The notes below the pieces were generated by a model. The model made no database searches. It was not told where the DNA came from and saw nothing but the letters and a program-made list of their open reading frames with translations. The position numbers were made by a program, and so were the translations under genes. A DNA stretch of 23,298 nucleotides from an uncultured Planctomycetales bacterium (GTDB lineage: Bacteria > Planctomycetota > Planctomycetia > Pirellulales > S012-138). Below, in pieces: positions 15,401 through 23,298 of this stretch. The stretch's first letter is position 1; every line of letters begins with the position of its first letter. The stretch spans positions 1-23,298 of the forward strand of contig CALJLD010000143.1 of NCBI GenBank assembly GCA_937982665.1, in the 5' to 3' direction.

Positions 15401-18400
15401 CCACAACGTTGCCCAAGTAACTGAGCGCTTGATCCAAGTTGTTATCCGGCACGCGATATCCGGCCGATTTCGCTTCCGCCAGCGCCCAAACAGCCCGCGC
15501 CGTGGCGTAAGCATTCGCCCCGCCGCCGCGACCGCTCCAACTCCATGATCCATCATCGTGCTGAGACGCGATTAACGTGCTGATGCCGGAGCGAATTCGG
15601 GCATCCAACGTCTGTCCTTCCACTGCCGTGGGCGAATCCGGTCCGCCCGCCAGCCCGCGCAGTGCCAGCGCGGCCATCAATTCGCTGGTCGTCACATCGT
15701 GCGCGGACGCAAAGTTCAAGCAATAACGTTGCAGCGGCGTGGCATGCCCCAGCACAATCTCCATCAAGTTCTGTTCCACGCTGGGACCAACGATGATCTC
15801 CAACTTGCGGTCCGAAAGCGGCATCCGATCATCAGGCTCCACCCAAGCCATTGTGTCGGACTCGGACGCTCGACTGGCGGGTGCGAAAGCGCCTTCGCCA
15901 TATGGCGTCAGAGGCACACTACGGCGGATTGTATCGGTGTGGTCACCGGAACGAACGATCAGTTCAAAGTCGATAGTGCCATCAACCGTCGCGCCCTCTG
16001 GCAATTCCACGGAAAGCGGAAAAGCCAACTCATTGACTCCGCTTCCCGCTTGGATTGTGCGAGACTCACTATTGGACTTGTTGCCAATGGTCGTCTTGAG
16101 TTCCAACTCAACCGGCGTCGTTGCATCGGCCTCGGCCAGTTGGTTGTGAACCGAGACGCCGATCTGGGCGCTGTCGCCGGAAGTGAATGCAGCCGGCAAT
16201 TTGATCTCGCCGAACAATTCCTTGCTGGCAGTCAGTTCAGCCGTAGTTTCGCCGGCCAGCGTCTCAGCAGTGATTCCCTTGACCAGCAGTTGCCAGGCTG
16301 TCGAACGATCAGGCAGTGAAACCGTAATCGTCGCCTCGCCGTTTTCATCGGTGACAATTGCGGGATTCCAATAGCCTGTTTCCTGGACGGAGCCCGGCTG
16401 CACAATGATGGCTCCCGCATCGGAAAGCTGCTCAGCCAAGGCTTCAATCGAAGCCTCGCCCTGCGCGAACCAGGTTCCGAAGTTGACGTTGGCTTGCTTC
16501 CCATCGGCGAACAAGACCGTCGCATCCTGGTAGCCCCATTGATTGTCGGTGGCCTTATAGAAGTAATCCACCATCACGTCTTTGGCGTTCTTGCCTTCCG
16601 AGAGATGAAACTGCGCGGCAGGCAGCTTCTTGCTCATCTCGGCATATTCTCGCTGAATGGAACGGTCCGCTCGGAAGTTGAAATTATCGGCGTCGGCATC
16701 AATTTCGTCGTCCGCGCTCCGGCGACCCTGCCGGTTTGCGCCGCCTTGTGCGAAACCACCCCCGCCGCTTCCAGCCCCTCCGCCTGCGTTTGGACGGCCG
16801 AAAGCAAGTCCGGCAGTTGATTGGCCACCAAATGGCGTTACGATGCTGTCCGGCGCGTTTCGGCCAGGGGCATCCATCGGTTGCAGATTCGCTCGCAGTC
16901 TTGCGTCTTGTTCTTCAAGTTCTCCTGCAAGGGTATCCCCCAACTCTAAAAGACCATTAACGCCATAACCACTGGCGGCACTCTCCGCCGGCATGTTCGC
17001 CAATTCTCCAGCGGCGCGGTCCCGACCCAAAGCGAACCCTCGGCTCATTGATTCAAGTCGAGTGCGCTCAGCTTGTGCCAGCGCCACTCGTTCAGTCTCC
17101 GAAAGCAAGTCCGGGTTGATGGCCTCGGTGGCAGGATGGTATTCAAACGTGATGCTTGAAGTTGTTCGCACGGCCGCTTCGCGTGCCTGACCGGCAAAGA
17201 AGCTTCCAATCGAACCCTCATTCCGACCAAACCTCTCTGCCAGAGCTTGTTCCACCATTCCCAAGCTGAGTTCCGCGGCGACCGGCGTGCCCTGTTGGTC
17301 CGTCGTCTTGATGGAGACTTCCACATCGTCGCCCGGTCGAAGGTCGCCTTCGCCGGCAACTCGCTGAGTTTCCACAATCACGCGCAAGTCGCGCGCGACA
17401 GTGAATGGGCTTTCGGCCACGTGAAAACGTAATGCCGGAGCGAGAGAATCGACCTCAATGTTCTCATCGGCCACATCGTCAGAATCAACCGCCGCTTCCT
17501 CGCGCACGTCTCGCATCACCGCGACGGAAAGCTGGAAGTTTGGCGCCAGCTCGGATGACATGGGGATGGCCAGTTCGTTGTCGCCTTCGGCAAGTTGCAC
17601 GAGCTGGTACTTGAGGATTCTTGCTCCTTGATAAGTCACCAACGCCAAAGCCGGATCCTCGCGCCAATGCAAGTTGACATTCGCGCTATCCCCAACTTTG
17701 AAGCTGTGTTTATCCGCCAAAATCCGGAGTCGCACGCCGTCCTTATCGTCCGAGACATTGACGACCGTGTCGCCTGTGACTGGCTTTTCAAACCGGTCCA
17801 CGCCGGAGGCACGCAAGACGTACTGAGCGCCTTCCTCCATGTGTAGCGTCACGGACGCTTTGCCAGTGTCCGCATCCGTTGTCAATTCGTGTGTCGCGAC
17901 CGTTGTTTCGCCAACCCGGTTGCTGCCACGAGTTCGTGTCCGCTTGACTACACTGAGCGTGACGGATTCTTCGATCGGTTCGCCTTCTGCGTCAAACGCG
18001 GAAACGGTGGCCTCGAATGACTCGCCTGCCAGGTATGTGGCCGAAGTACGAGATGTCGCAACACTCAACGAGAAGCCATGCGTTGCGATGATAAAGGTCT
18101 TTTGCGTTCCAATCCCCAGTTCGTCCAGTCGCGCGACAAATCCGACTACTTGCGATTCGTCCAGTTCACGCGTCTCCAGCTTGAAGGGCACGCGGCCTTC
18201 ATCGTCGGTTGTTGCCGTGTGGGCGCGACCATCAAGATCCGTGTAGGTCACTTGCTTGTTCGCGACGGGAGCACCGTAGTAATACTTCGCGACAATCTCG
18301 CCTTCGATCACTTCACCCCGGTAGTACACCGCCCGTTCGGAATCGATGCTCAGTTGCACCTGCTCCAATTTGAATTCCTGAACCATGAACGTGCCGGCAT

Positions 18401-21029
18401 ATTGTTCCGCGGCTGCGCCCAACGCGGGATTGGATTCCACAACGGCCAGGCGATACGAGCCTTGTGCGGATTCTGGCGGCAACGTGACTTGCGTGTGGAA
18501 GGCGCCAAACTCATCGAGTTGCACATCTTCCGTGAACAGGCTTCGACCACGAGGGTCGAGAACTTCAAGCGAGTAGCCCTTCTCCGCGTTCACTGCGTAG
18601 CGGTCATCCTGGACTCCGCGAACAACGCCCCGCACATGAACGAACTCGCCCGGCCGATAGATTGGACGATCCGTATAGATGTAACCCTTGTTGGTTAGTC
18701 CTTGCGCGACGCCGACGCCGTTGAGATCAATGATATTGCTAGCGACATGTCCATCCGCAATCGCGAACACGCGGACGTCATTAGTGGATTTGAGTTCTTC
18801 AAAGGTGCCTTGATAGACGCCGTCATCGCCTGTCGCGACTTCGGCAAATACGGTTGCCCCATCCGAGATGAGCAACTTGACGCCCGGCCAGGCTTCGCCT
18901 GTCCGCATGTTCTGCGCGAACACAAACACCTCGTCCCGAGAACTCTTAACGACGATGTCCAAGTCGCTTTGGATCAACAGCGTGGTGGCTTCCAACTTGT
19001 TGTTGGAGACAGTCACCGCCATCACTTGCGGTTCGCGGGCAACGGCCGGGGGCGCTTCCGCTCCGTCAGCGTTTTCGCGCACGGCAACCTGCGTTTGGAA
19101 TTGTTGGTATTTTTGATATTCAGGAACATCGAACGTCAAACGGCGATCAGGATCAATCAGCGCGACATCCAGGTTCTCAACCCCCCGGGCAAGATGCATC
19201 TTGCGGAAGTACGTCTCCAGGTCGATGCGATAAGCGCTCACATCGACGGACTCAATATTCCGGGAGACGAGTTCCACGGCCGGATCTTCATCCGTGCGGA
19301 AGATCCGCGTTGTCGCCACGGACATCTTTGTTTCCGTCAGGGCCGCGTGACGAGCCATCGCGTGCGGAGCGTACTCGCCCCACGTAACCTTGGCGTATTC
19401 CTTAAGTGCATCTTCCAGCCGACCCAGCTTGGTCTCCAAGGTGACCGCAATCATATAAGCGGCCCGCGACGACTCATTGCTGCCGGGATACTTGGAAACC
19501 ACGGTGCGCCATGCTTCGATGGCTGCTTCGTATTTTTCTTGCAGATACTCCATCCGTCCGTAGTCGAACAAAATCATCCGACAGCGATCCTCAAGCGGAT
19601 GCTTGCGTAGGAACTCATCCCATTGGGTGCGGGCCGCGGCGTAGTCTTTTTCCGCCAAGGCTTCAAAGCCCTGCATGTACTCCGTATCGATGATCATTCG
19701 CTGCACGGCCGTCCATTGGCCGTGCGCGGGGTGCTTGGAGAGGTACTCCGTCCACGCGGCCAGGGCTTCGTCATACTTCTTTTGGGCTTGATACGCCTGA
19801 CCCAGCATCACGCGTGCCTCCGGCGTGCTGGCGTCATCGGCGAAACTCTCGTTGCCCAGGAATTGCTGCAACTCCGCGATGCCCGCTTCCCATTGCCCAC
19901 GTGCGAAGAAAGATCGGGCGATCTGCAATTGAGCGGTCCCGGCCAGCTTGTCCTCAGGATGTTCGCTCAGGAAAGCTCGCAATTCCGCAACGCCCAGGTT
20001 CAACGCTTCATCCGTCGCGGGACTGGGGAGCCCATAGGTATGCGCAATCTGGTAACGAAGCGCTTCCATCCGCACGTCCTCAACGTCCAGCTTTTGGGAT
20101 GCTGGGTCTTTGATCCTCTCGTCCTCAGCTGGCGGTGCCGGTGTTGTCACACTGCCGTCTTTGACTTTGGCGAGCAGATCCTGCCAGGCACGCCGCGCTT
20201 GTTTGGGTTGCCCTAATGCCATGTAGCATTCCCCCATGCGGTACTGAGCGACGCCACTGAGTGGGTGATCCGCATGCTCCTTCGCAAACTGCTGGAAGCG
20301 GTTGACGGCTTCCTGCACGTTGCCCAGCAGTTGGAAACATCGGGCGATCCGCAGTTCAACTTGCTCCAGTCGATCTGCCGAAGGGCCAACTTCCAGGGCC
20401 TGTTGATAGAACTCATAGGCCTTGGCGTAATCGGGCGATGTCGTTTCCTTCTCGGGATGGAAGTAGAGGTCCGCAAACTCCAGATAGATGGCAGCGATCT
20501 CTTGCTTGCGTTCCGCACCCAACAGGTATTCCGCTTCCGCGCGATAAATCTGTTCGGCTTCGCGATAACTTCCCTTTCGCATGTGTGCGATGGCCGTGGC
20601 GAAGCGAGCTTGCCGCAACCAAGGGCTTTCCGGGTGTTGCTGGGCCAACACTCGGAACGCATCAATCGCTTCGTCGTATTGGCTGGCCAGCGCGAAAGCC
20701 CGACCTTTCAAGTATTGAAAGCGGTCCGCCTGGTCCGGCGTGGCTGCCATGGCCGCATCGAGCGCCGACTGGGCCTCTTCATATTTGCGGTCCTGCAGCA
20801 AGTTGCGGACGTTCTCAGGCAACTCCGGCTGGGTGCCCAGGATTTGCGAAGCGGCCGGTTGGCCCCCTTCTTCTCCATCCTGCCAGAGGTTGTTGCCGGC
20901 GACCGCGACCAGCGGCAACAACAGCGCAAACAAAACGCCGAGGAGGAGATTGTTCCGTCCACGGCGGTGTTTGTGTCGCTCGTTTCCGATTCCATGACGC
21001 GATGACAGGCGAAGCTGACGCTGACTCAT
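12486..21029 (-). CDS. Giant exported TPR / alpha-2-macroglobulin (MG2) family protein
   Basis: The product is 2847 residues. The start ATG 21029 is chosen because AAGGAG lies nine bases upstream; the frame opens 37 codons earlier. Residues 1-50 are a basic stretch and one hydrophobic helix (LLLGVLFALLLPLVAVAG), a signal peptide or anchor. Residues ~60-575 are TPR-type repeats. A macroglobulin-like sandwich follows (~576-760), then MG2 (~779-885, with YIYTDRPIYRPGEFVHVRG), further sandwiches, a Gly-rich linker (~1403-1446), the A2M domain (~1490-1590, with PDRSTAWQLLVKGI) and an alpha-helical thioester-type domain (~1768-2000, with QHDDGSWSWSG). The thioester site GCxEQ is missing; YCLNF (Cys1770) stands in its region. 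Residues ~2266-2580 are a second TPR block, followed by another macroglobulin-like sandwich and a Gln-rich tail. Known bacterial macroglobulins trap proteases in the periplasm; this one probably acts non-covalently or as a scaffold. Confidence 0.92.
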   Translation of the reverse strand: MSQRQLRLSSRHGIGNERHKHRRGRNNLLLGVLFALLLPLVAVAGNNLWQDGEEGGQPAASQILGTQPELPENVRNLLQDRKYEEAQSALDAAMAATPDQADRFQYLKGRAFALASQYDEAIDAFRVLAQQHPESPWLRQARFATAIAHMRKGSYREAEQIYRAEAEYLLGAERKQEIAAIYLEFADLYFHPEKETTSPDYAKAYEFYQQALEVGPSADRLEQVELRIARCFQLLGNVQEAVNRFQQFAKEHADHPLSGVAQYRMGECYMALGQPKQARRAWQDLLAKVKDGSVTTPAPPAEDERIKDPASQKLDVEDVRMEALRYQIAHTYGLPSPATDEALNLGVAELRAFLSEHPEDKLAGTAQLQIARSFFARGQWEAGIAELQQFLGNESFADDASTPEARVMLGQAYQAQKKYDEALAAWTEYLSKHPAHGQWTAVQRMIIDTEYMQGFEALAEKDYAAARTQWDEFLRKHPLEDRCRMILFDYGRMEYLQEKYEAAIEAWRTVVSKYPGSNESSRAAYMIAVTLETKLGRLEDALKEYAKVTWGEYAPHAMARHAALTETKMSVATTRIFRTDEDPAVELVSRNIESVDVSAYRIDLETYFRKMHLARGVENLDVALIDPDRRLTFDVPEYQKYQQFQTQVAVRENADGAEAPPAVAREPQVMAVTVSNNKLEATTLLIQSDLDIVVKSSRDEVFVFAQNMRTGEAWPGVKLLISDGATVFAEVATGDDGVYQGTFEELKSTNDVRVFAIADGHVASNIIDLNGVGVAQGLTNKGYIYTDRPIYRPGEFVHVRGVVRGVQDDRYAVNAEKGYSLEVLDPRGRSLFTEDVQLDEFGAFHTQVTLPPESAQGSYRLAVVESNPALGAAAEQYAGTFMVQEFKLEQVQLSIDSERAVYYRGEVIEGEIVAKYYYGAPVANKQVTYTDLDGRAHTATTDDEGRVPFKLETRELDESQVVGFVARLDELGIGTQKTFIIATHGFSLSVATSRTSATYLAGESFEATVSAFDAEGEPIEESVTLSVVKRTRTRGSNRVGETTVATHELTTDADTGKASVTLHMEEGAQYVLRASGVDRFEKPVTGDTVVNVSDDKDGVRLRILADKHSFKVGDSANVNLHWREDPALALVTYQGARILKYQLVQLAEGDNELAIPMSSELAPNFQLSVAVMRDVREEAAVDSDDVADENIEVDSLAPALRFHVAESPFTVARDLRVIVETQRVAGEGDLRPGDDVEVSIKTTDQQGTPVAAELSLGMVEQALAERFGRNEGSIGSFFAGQAREAAVRTTSSITFEYHPATEAINPDLLSETERVALAQAERTRLESMSRGFALGRDRAAGELANMPAESAASGYGVNGLLELGDTLAGELEEQDARLRANLQPMDAPGRNAPDSIVTPFGGQSTAGLAFGRPNAGGGAGSGGGGFAQGGANRQGRRSADDEIDADADNFNFRADRSIQREYAEMSKKLPAAQFHLSEGKNAKDVMVDYFYKATDNQWGYQDATVLFADGKQANVNFGTWFAQGEASIEALAEQLSDAGAIIVQPGSVQETGYWNPAIVTDENGEATITVSLPDRSTAWQLLVKGITAETLAGETTAELTASKELFGEIKLPAAFTSGDSAQIGVSVHNQLAEADATTPVELELKTTIGNKSNSESRTIQAGSGVNELAFPLSVELPEGATVDGTIDFELIVRSGDHTDTIRRSVPLTPYGEGAFAPASRASESDTMAWVEPDDRMPLSDRKLEIIVGPSVEQNLMEIVLGHATPLQRYCLNFASAHDVTTSELMAALALRGLAGGPDSPTAVEGQTLDARIRSGISTLIASQHDDGSWSWSGRGGGANAYATARAVWALAEAKSAGYRVPDNNLDQALSYLGNVVVSTPENDYETKSVLLHAMAAAGRGDFALANRLHRNRPNLSSAALTHLSLALIEMNRGQMASELLDLLADRNLDQPESRRKVAAGSLPWSHSSVELHALYALALQAYAPGSQQAKEQIEWLMSHRQGARWSPEKATGPATMAAASWYSRNQFEHERYTLKLFVNNALVDEIEIDQDSLTQTVEVPAELLQDGRQQVNFEMTGRGRFAYQCVLSGFVAADKLASTTDAWRVERDYEPAQLEFDGRQIPRGFDLVERYRSFRNTMTQLPQGNRGLVHLYVSRFDVPSSTPESQLEYLVVTEPLPSGVQVIEDSITGNFERYEISPDAITFFVGNRRSIGTISFQVHGYLPGEYNAAPTIVRDAYRPESFVISEIDSLAVLPAGQASGDEYRLSPRELFELGKRNFAKENFTDAAKHLDDLFANWTLRPDAYRENALMLLESNLRLERSAEIVRLFEIVKERYPEEELSFEKIVRVAQAYEEVGEYERAYLVYRATVEGSFARESRVAGFLEAQDEFVRSVKVMDRLLMEYPPEPYVAAANYYLSQRIYAKAESAEVDAELREQNILGVDLVRDALTRLESFLTYYPNDPAAAQAAFSAANALLELEAFRPAIAACQKYADRYAESEYLDSFWYVIGYCHFSLGEHQEALEMCEKVAEATMKDANSGRDIESPNKWQAVYIMGQVYHSLGEAKEAIDEYERVKDRFADAAQAIEYFTRKEAELPEVTFYAPGEETKVNLTYRNVANLDTKVYRIDLTKFGLLRRDLDDVTKINLAGIKPLYETNNTLGDGKDYEEKEHELELPLEEEGAYLVVCRADDMHTTGLVLVTQLALEVQQEVSSGRVRATVKDTESGKYLKDIHVKVIGSRTPEIVSGETDLRGVFVADNLAGHATVIAQADSGRYAFFRGELELGPPRQQAESAPAQQQGQAGRGQSDDVKLLEQLKGSNSMIIEEQRQNLQNLYDKQQGGVKAKSAY

Positions 21030-21259
21030 ATCCTCAAACTCCTTGGGCACGGAAAGTTGCGCACGCTGACCTAAAGACGCCCCACTCCTCAGACGCACCT
21101 GAGAAAGAATAGTTTCCCGTTTTGCCTGGATTCTTGGCAAGTTCCGAATTTGCCATCTGTTACAAAGCTGTTGCGCAGCGAGGCAGAATGGGTGCAGAGA
21201 AAATGCGAGTTTGCTGGGGTTTGCGTAAGGATTTGGGTGCGAATTGCGCGGTGAGATCT

Positions 21260-21757
21260 ATGCCGGCTGACAACTACAATCCGGAACGGGACGTTTCGCC
21301 AGCGTTCCTTGCGACCGTCATGGAATGGATCAAGGCCACTGGCGAGGTCTTTGTTGTGCTGCGTTATCTGTGGGCAGCCGGAAGTAAAGACTACGGTTTT
21401 ATCGCCAACACGCGTGAGTTCGAAACTCTCGTCAGTGTCCTTCCCATTGGCACGGACATCATCGTCTTTCGTAAGAACCAGCTGCCAATACGGGGAATTG
21501 TCGACGAACCGTTTATTGAGACAGCACTCGCAGAGATCGAAGACGGGACTGAATTCCTAATTGTCGAAACGAGCCCAGAGAAAGAAGGAGATTCGCGATT
21601 GCACGGCACGATAGGAGATTCGCACGATGACCTGATTGAGTCGTTGAACGACTACATCGGCATGCCTGTCTCGCTAGGGCCGTGTCCTCATTTCAATGAC
21701 CCAGACAATGAAGACATGATCTCCGCGGCGAAAGGTGGCATTGATGGGCCGCGCTAA
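21260..21757 (+). CDS. Hypothetical acidic protein (165 aa)
   Basis: I do not recognise the family with confidence. The start at ATG 21260 (MPADNYNPERDVSPAFLATV) follows a GGTGAG; the frame is open to 21122, but the extra part is not protein-like. There is no signal peptide or membrane helix. The protein is acidic and looks like one compact alpha/beta domain: EVFVVLRYLWAAGSKDYGFI, LVSVLPIGTDIIVFRKNQLP, GIVDEPFIETALAEIEDGTE and FLIVETS. The last ~55 residues are Asp/Glu-rich and probably flexible. It is divergent from the giant macroglobulin gene, so a shared promoter region lies at 21030-21259, and it is convergent with groEL. It may be a small cytosolic accessory or immunity-type protein, but that is only a guess. 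Confidence 0.7.
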   Translation: MPADNYNPERDVSPAFLATVMEWIKATGEVFVVLRYLWAAGSKDYGFIANTREFETLVSVLPIGTDIIVFRKNQLPIRGIVDEPFIETALAEIEDGTEFLIVETSPEKEGDSRLHGTIGDSHDDLIESLNDYIGMPVSLGPCPHFNDPDNEDMISAAKGGIDGPR

Positions 21758-21777
21758 CTACCCGTTATGCGATAAGC

Positions 21778-21815
21778 AAAAGCCCCCTGACCACAAAGGG
21801 CAGCCAAGGGGCTTT
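21778..21815. terminator. Bidirectional terminator between the hypothetical gene and groEL
   Basis: AAAAGCCCC (21778-21786) pairs with GGGGCTTT (21808-21815) around a 21-base loop. The A-run on the left and the T-run on the right make it usable from both strands, which suits its place between two convergent genes. Confidence 0.75.
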
Positions 21816-21852
21816 GAATATCGCAATCGGTTGTTAGCGATCAGGACATGTC

Positions 21853-23268
21853 CTAGTACATGTCATAATCTTCGCCACCGCCGGCTGCCTTCTTGCCGTC
21901 TTCCTTCGGCTTGTCGGCGATCAGGGCGTCGCTGGTCAACAGCAGCGTGGCAACGCTGGAAGCGTTTTGCAACGCGGTGCGGGTCACCTTGGTCGGATCG
22001 ATGATCCCGGCCTTGACGAGGTCTTCGAAGGTGTCGGTCGCGGCGTTGTAGCCCATGTTGCCTTTGCCTTCGAGCACCTTCTCGCAAATGACACTACCAT
22101 CTTTCCCGGCATTGTTTGCAATGCAGGTGATCGGAGCGCGGCAGGCTCGGGTGATGATCCGGTAGCCGATTTCTTCATCATGCTCGAGTTCAGAGGGCTT
22201 GACCGTGCCCGAGGCACGCAGGAGAGCGACGCCACCACCTGGGAGGATGCCCTCTTCGACAGCGGCGCGGGTGGCGTGCAAAGCATCTTCCACGCGAGCC
22301 TTCTTTTCTTTCATTTCGCTTTCGGTCGCGGCGCCAACGTTGATCTTGGCAACACCACCGGAAAGCTTGGCGAGACGCTCTTCCAACTTCTCGCGATCAT
22401 AGTCGCTGGTGGAGTTGTCAATCTCGCGGCGAATTTGCTCGATGCGAGCCTTAATATTCTCCGTCTTGCCAGCACCTTGGATAATGGTGGTATTTTCCTT
22501 TTCGATGACCACCTTCTTGGCGCGGCCCAGATCCGTGACCGGCAGGTTTTCCAGCTTGATGCCCAGGCTTTCAAAGATGGCCTGGCCGCCGGTCAAGATG
22601 GCGATGTCTTCCAACATGGCCTTGCGACGATCGCCGTAGCCGGGAGCCTTGACGGCGGCAACTTTGAACGTGCCGCGGAGGCGGTTGAGCACCAACGTGG
22701 CCAGGGCTTCGCCTTCCACGTCCTCAGCAATGATCAGAAGCGGTTTGCCAGCTTGGACAACGGCTTCCAACAGCGGCAGCATGTCGCGAATGTTGGTGAT
22801 CTTCTTCTCGAAGACCAGGATGTAGCAGTCTTCCAACTCGCAGGCCATCTTCTCCGGATTAGTGACAAAGTACGGAGAGAGGTAACCGCGGTCGAACTGC
22901 ATACCTTCGACCCATTCGACTTCCGTCTTCAGGCTCTTGCCTTCATCAACGGTGATGACGCCGTCTTTGCCCACGCGGCTCATGGCGTCGGCCAGGAGTT
23001 CGCCGATTTCCTTATCATTGTTGGAAGCGACAGCGCCGACTTGGGCCATCTCTTCTTTGCCCTTGATCGGGATCGACATCTTCTTGAGCTTCTCGGTGAT
23101 GTCAGCCACAGCGGCTTCCATCCCTTGCTTCATCATGATTGGGTTGATGCCAGCGACCACGGCTTTAAGGCCTTCGTTGAAGATGGCTTCGGCCAAGACG
23201 GTGCACAAGCCGCGGCAACCGGTGACGCTTGATGAAATCTGTGAATGGGTGGCCAAGATCAAGGACAA
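21853..23268 (-). CDS. groEL: Chaperonin GroEL, N-terminal part missing
   Basis: This is the 60-kDa chaperonin subunit that folds proteins in an ATP-driven double ring. GroEL similarity begins at TVLAEAIFNEGLKAVVAG (codon at 23200-23202) and continues to the stop through AVKAPGYGDRRKAMLEDIAI, LEERLAKLSGGVAKINVGAA and VEDALHATRAAVEEGILPGG, the last including the ATP-hydrolysis Asp (D398 in E. coli). That is about 450 of the usual ~545 residues. The first ~90, including the ATP-site GDGTTT, are absent: upstream of 23202 the frame reads unrelated sequence (SVTGCRGLC), so the ATG at 23268 is not a real start. The C-terminus ends GGGEDYDMY without the Gly-Gly-Met tail of classical GroEL. The gene is broken, rearranged, or joined by misassembly. 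Confidence 0.9.
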   Translation of the reverse strand: MSLILATHSQISSSVTGCRGLCTVLAEAIFNEGLKAVVAGINPIMMKQGMEAAVADITEKLKKMSIPIKGKEEMAQVGAVASNNDKEIGELLADAMSRVGKDGVITVDEGKSLKTEVEWVEGMQFDRGYLSPYFVTNPEKMACELEDCYILVFEKKITNIRDMLPLLEAVVQAGKPLLIIAEDVEGEALATLVLNRLRGTFKVAAVKAPGYGDRRKAMLEDIAILTGGQAIFESLGIKLENLPVTDLGRAKKVVIEKENTTIIQGAGKTENIKARIEQIRREIDNSTSDYDREKLEERLAKLSGGVAKINVGAATESEMKEKKARVEDALHATRAAVEEGILPGGGVALLRASGTVKPSELEHDEEIGYRIITRACRAPITCIANNAGKDGSVICEKVLEGKGNMGYNAATDTFEDLVKAGIIDPTKVTRTALQNASSVATLLLTSDALIADKPKEDGKKAAGGGEDYDMY

Positions 23269-23298
23269 GAAACCGGACGTGCAGATGGGCTTTTCCTT
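23203..23298 (+). CDS. Partial plus-strand coding-like segment beyond the groEL break
   Basis: From the point where GroEL similarity stops, the plus strand has an open frame to the window end whose translation is protein-like (PVTLDEICEWVAKIKDKKPD, then VQMGFS). It looks like the interior or start of another protein, possibly a helical region; I do not recognise the family. The opposite frame gives no GroEL residues. It is probably a fragment of a different gene placed next to groEL by rearrangement or by assembly. Confidence 0.35.

Noticed and set aside
21845..21867. GGACATGTCC palindrome near the groEL stop as an operator
   Set aside because: It largely overlaps the last codons (YDMY stop) and the adjacent bases of groEL; no evidence supports a binding site at a gene end.
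21967..23232. Plus-strand ORF of 421 codons opposite groEL
   Set aside because: It is the antisense of conserved GroEL codons; such long antisense frames are common in high-GC groEL genes.

Overview
The window looks like a piece of a planctomycete chromosome, probably Pirellulales-like. The main evidence is a long cysteine-rich protein made of YTV repeats (a wall/envelope family typical of planctomycetes), backed by a giant TPR/alpha-2-macroglobulin protein, a helix-turn-helix/EIIA fusion of a kind common in that phylum, low gene density and several lineage-type hypothetical proteins. Both ends are cut: the YTV gene runs off the left edge, and the right edge falls just past an abrupt break in a groEL gene.

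Layout, left to right. 1-1700: a 5'-truncated YTV-repeat gene on + with a clear intrinsic terminator. 1703-5000: a sparse accessory stretch with a DUF4272 lipoprotein (-), a start-less membrane ORF (+), two REP-like hairpins, a small lipoprotein (+) and a 31-residue membrane peptide (+). 5008-7636: a minus-strand run with an EIIA/HTH regulator, an overlapping receiver-like regulator, a 66-residue protein with a strong Shine-Dalgarno, and then tRNA-Gln(UUG) with its terminator. 7925-12440: putA and selA in tandem on +, probably one operon. 12486-21029: a single 2847-codon minus-strand gene for an exported TPR + alpha-2-macroglobulin protein, convergent with selA; hairpins lie between the two stop codons. 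21260-21757: a small unknown acidic protein (+). 21853-23202: groEL (-) lacking its first ~90 codons, because the sequence changes abruptly at about 23203 to plus-strand coding-like DNA of unrelated origin.

How the genes fit together. PutA oxidises proline to glutamate, and selA makes Sec-tRNA for selenoproteins; no selB, selC or selenoprotein gene is visible here, so their linkage is positional only. The YTV protein and the giant macroglobulin both belong to the cell envelope. The EIIA/HTH protein and the receiver-like protein overlap and are likely one regulatory unit. No phage, integrase, transposase or CRISPR is visible. The most unusual items are the domain architecture of the macroglobulin (lost thioester, and a second TPR + sandwich block at its C-terminus), the groEL break, and the receiver-like/EIIA pair. 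I did not find a clearly new multi-gene system.
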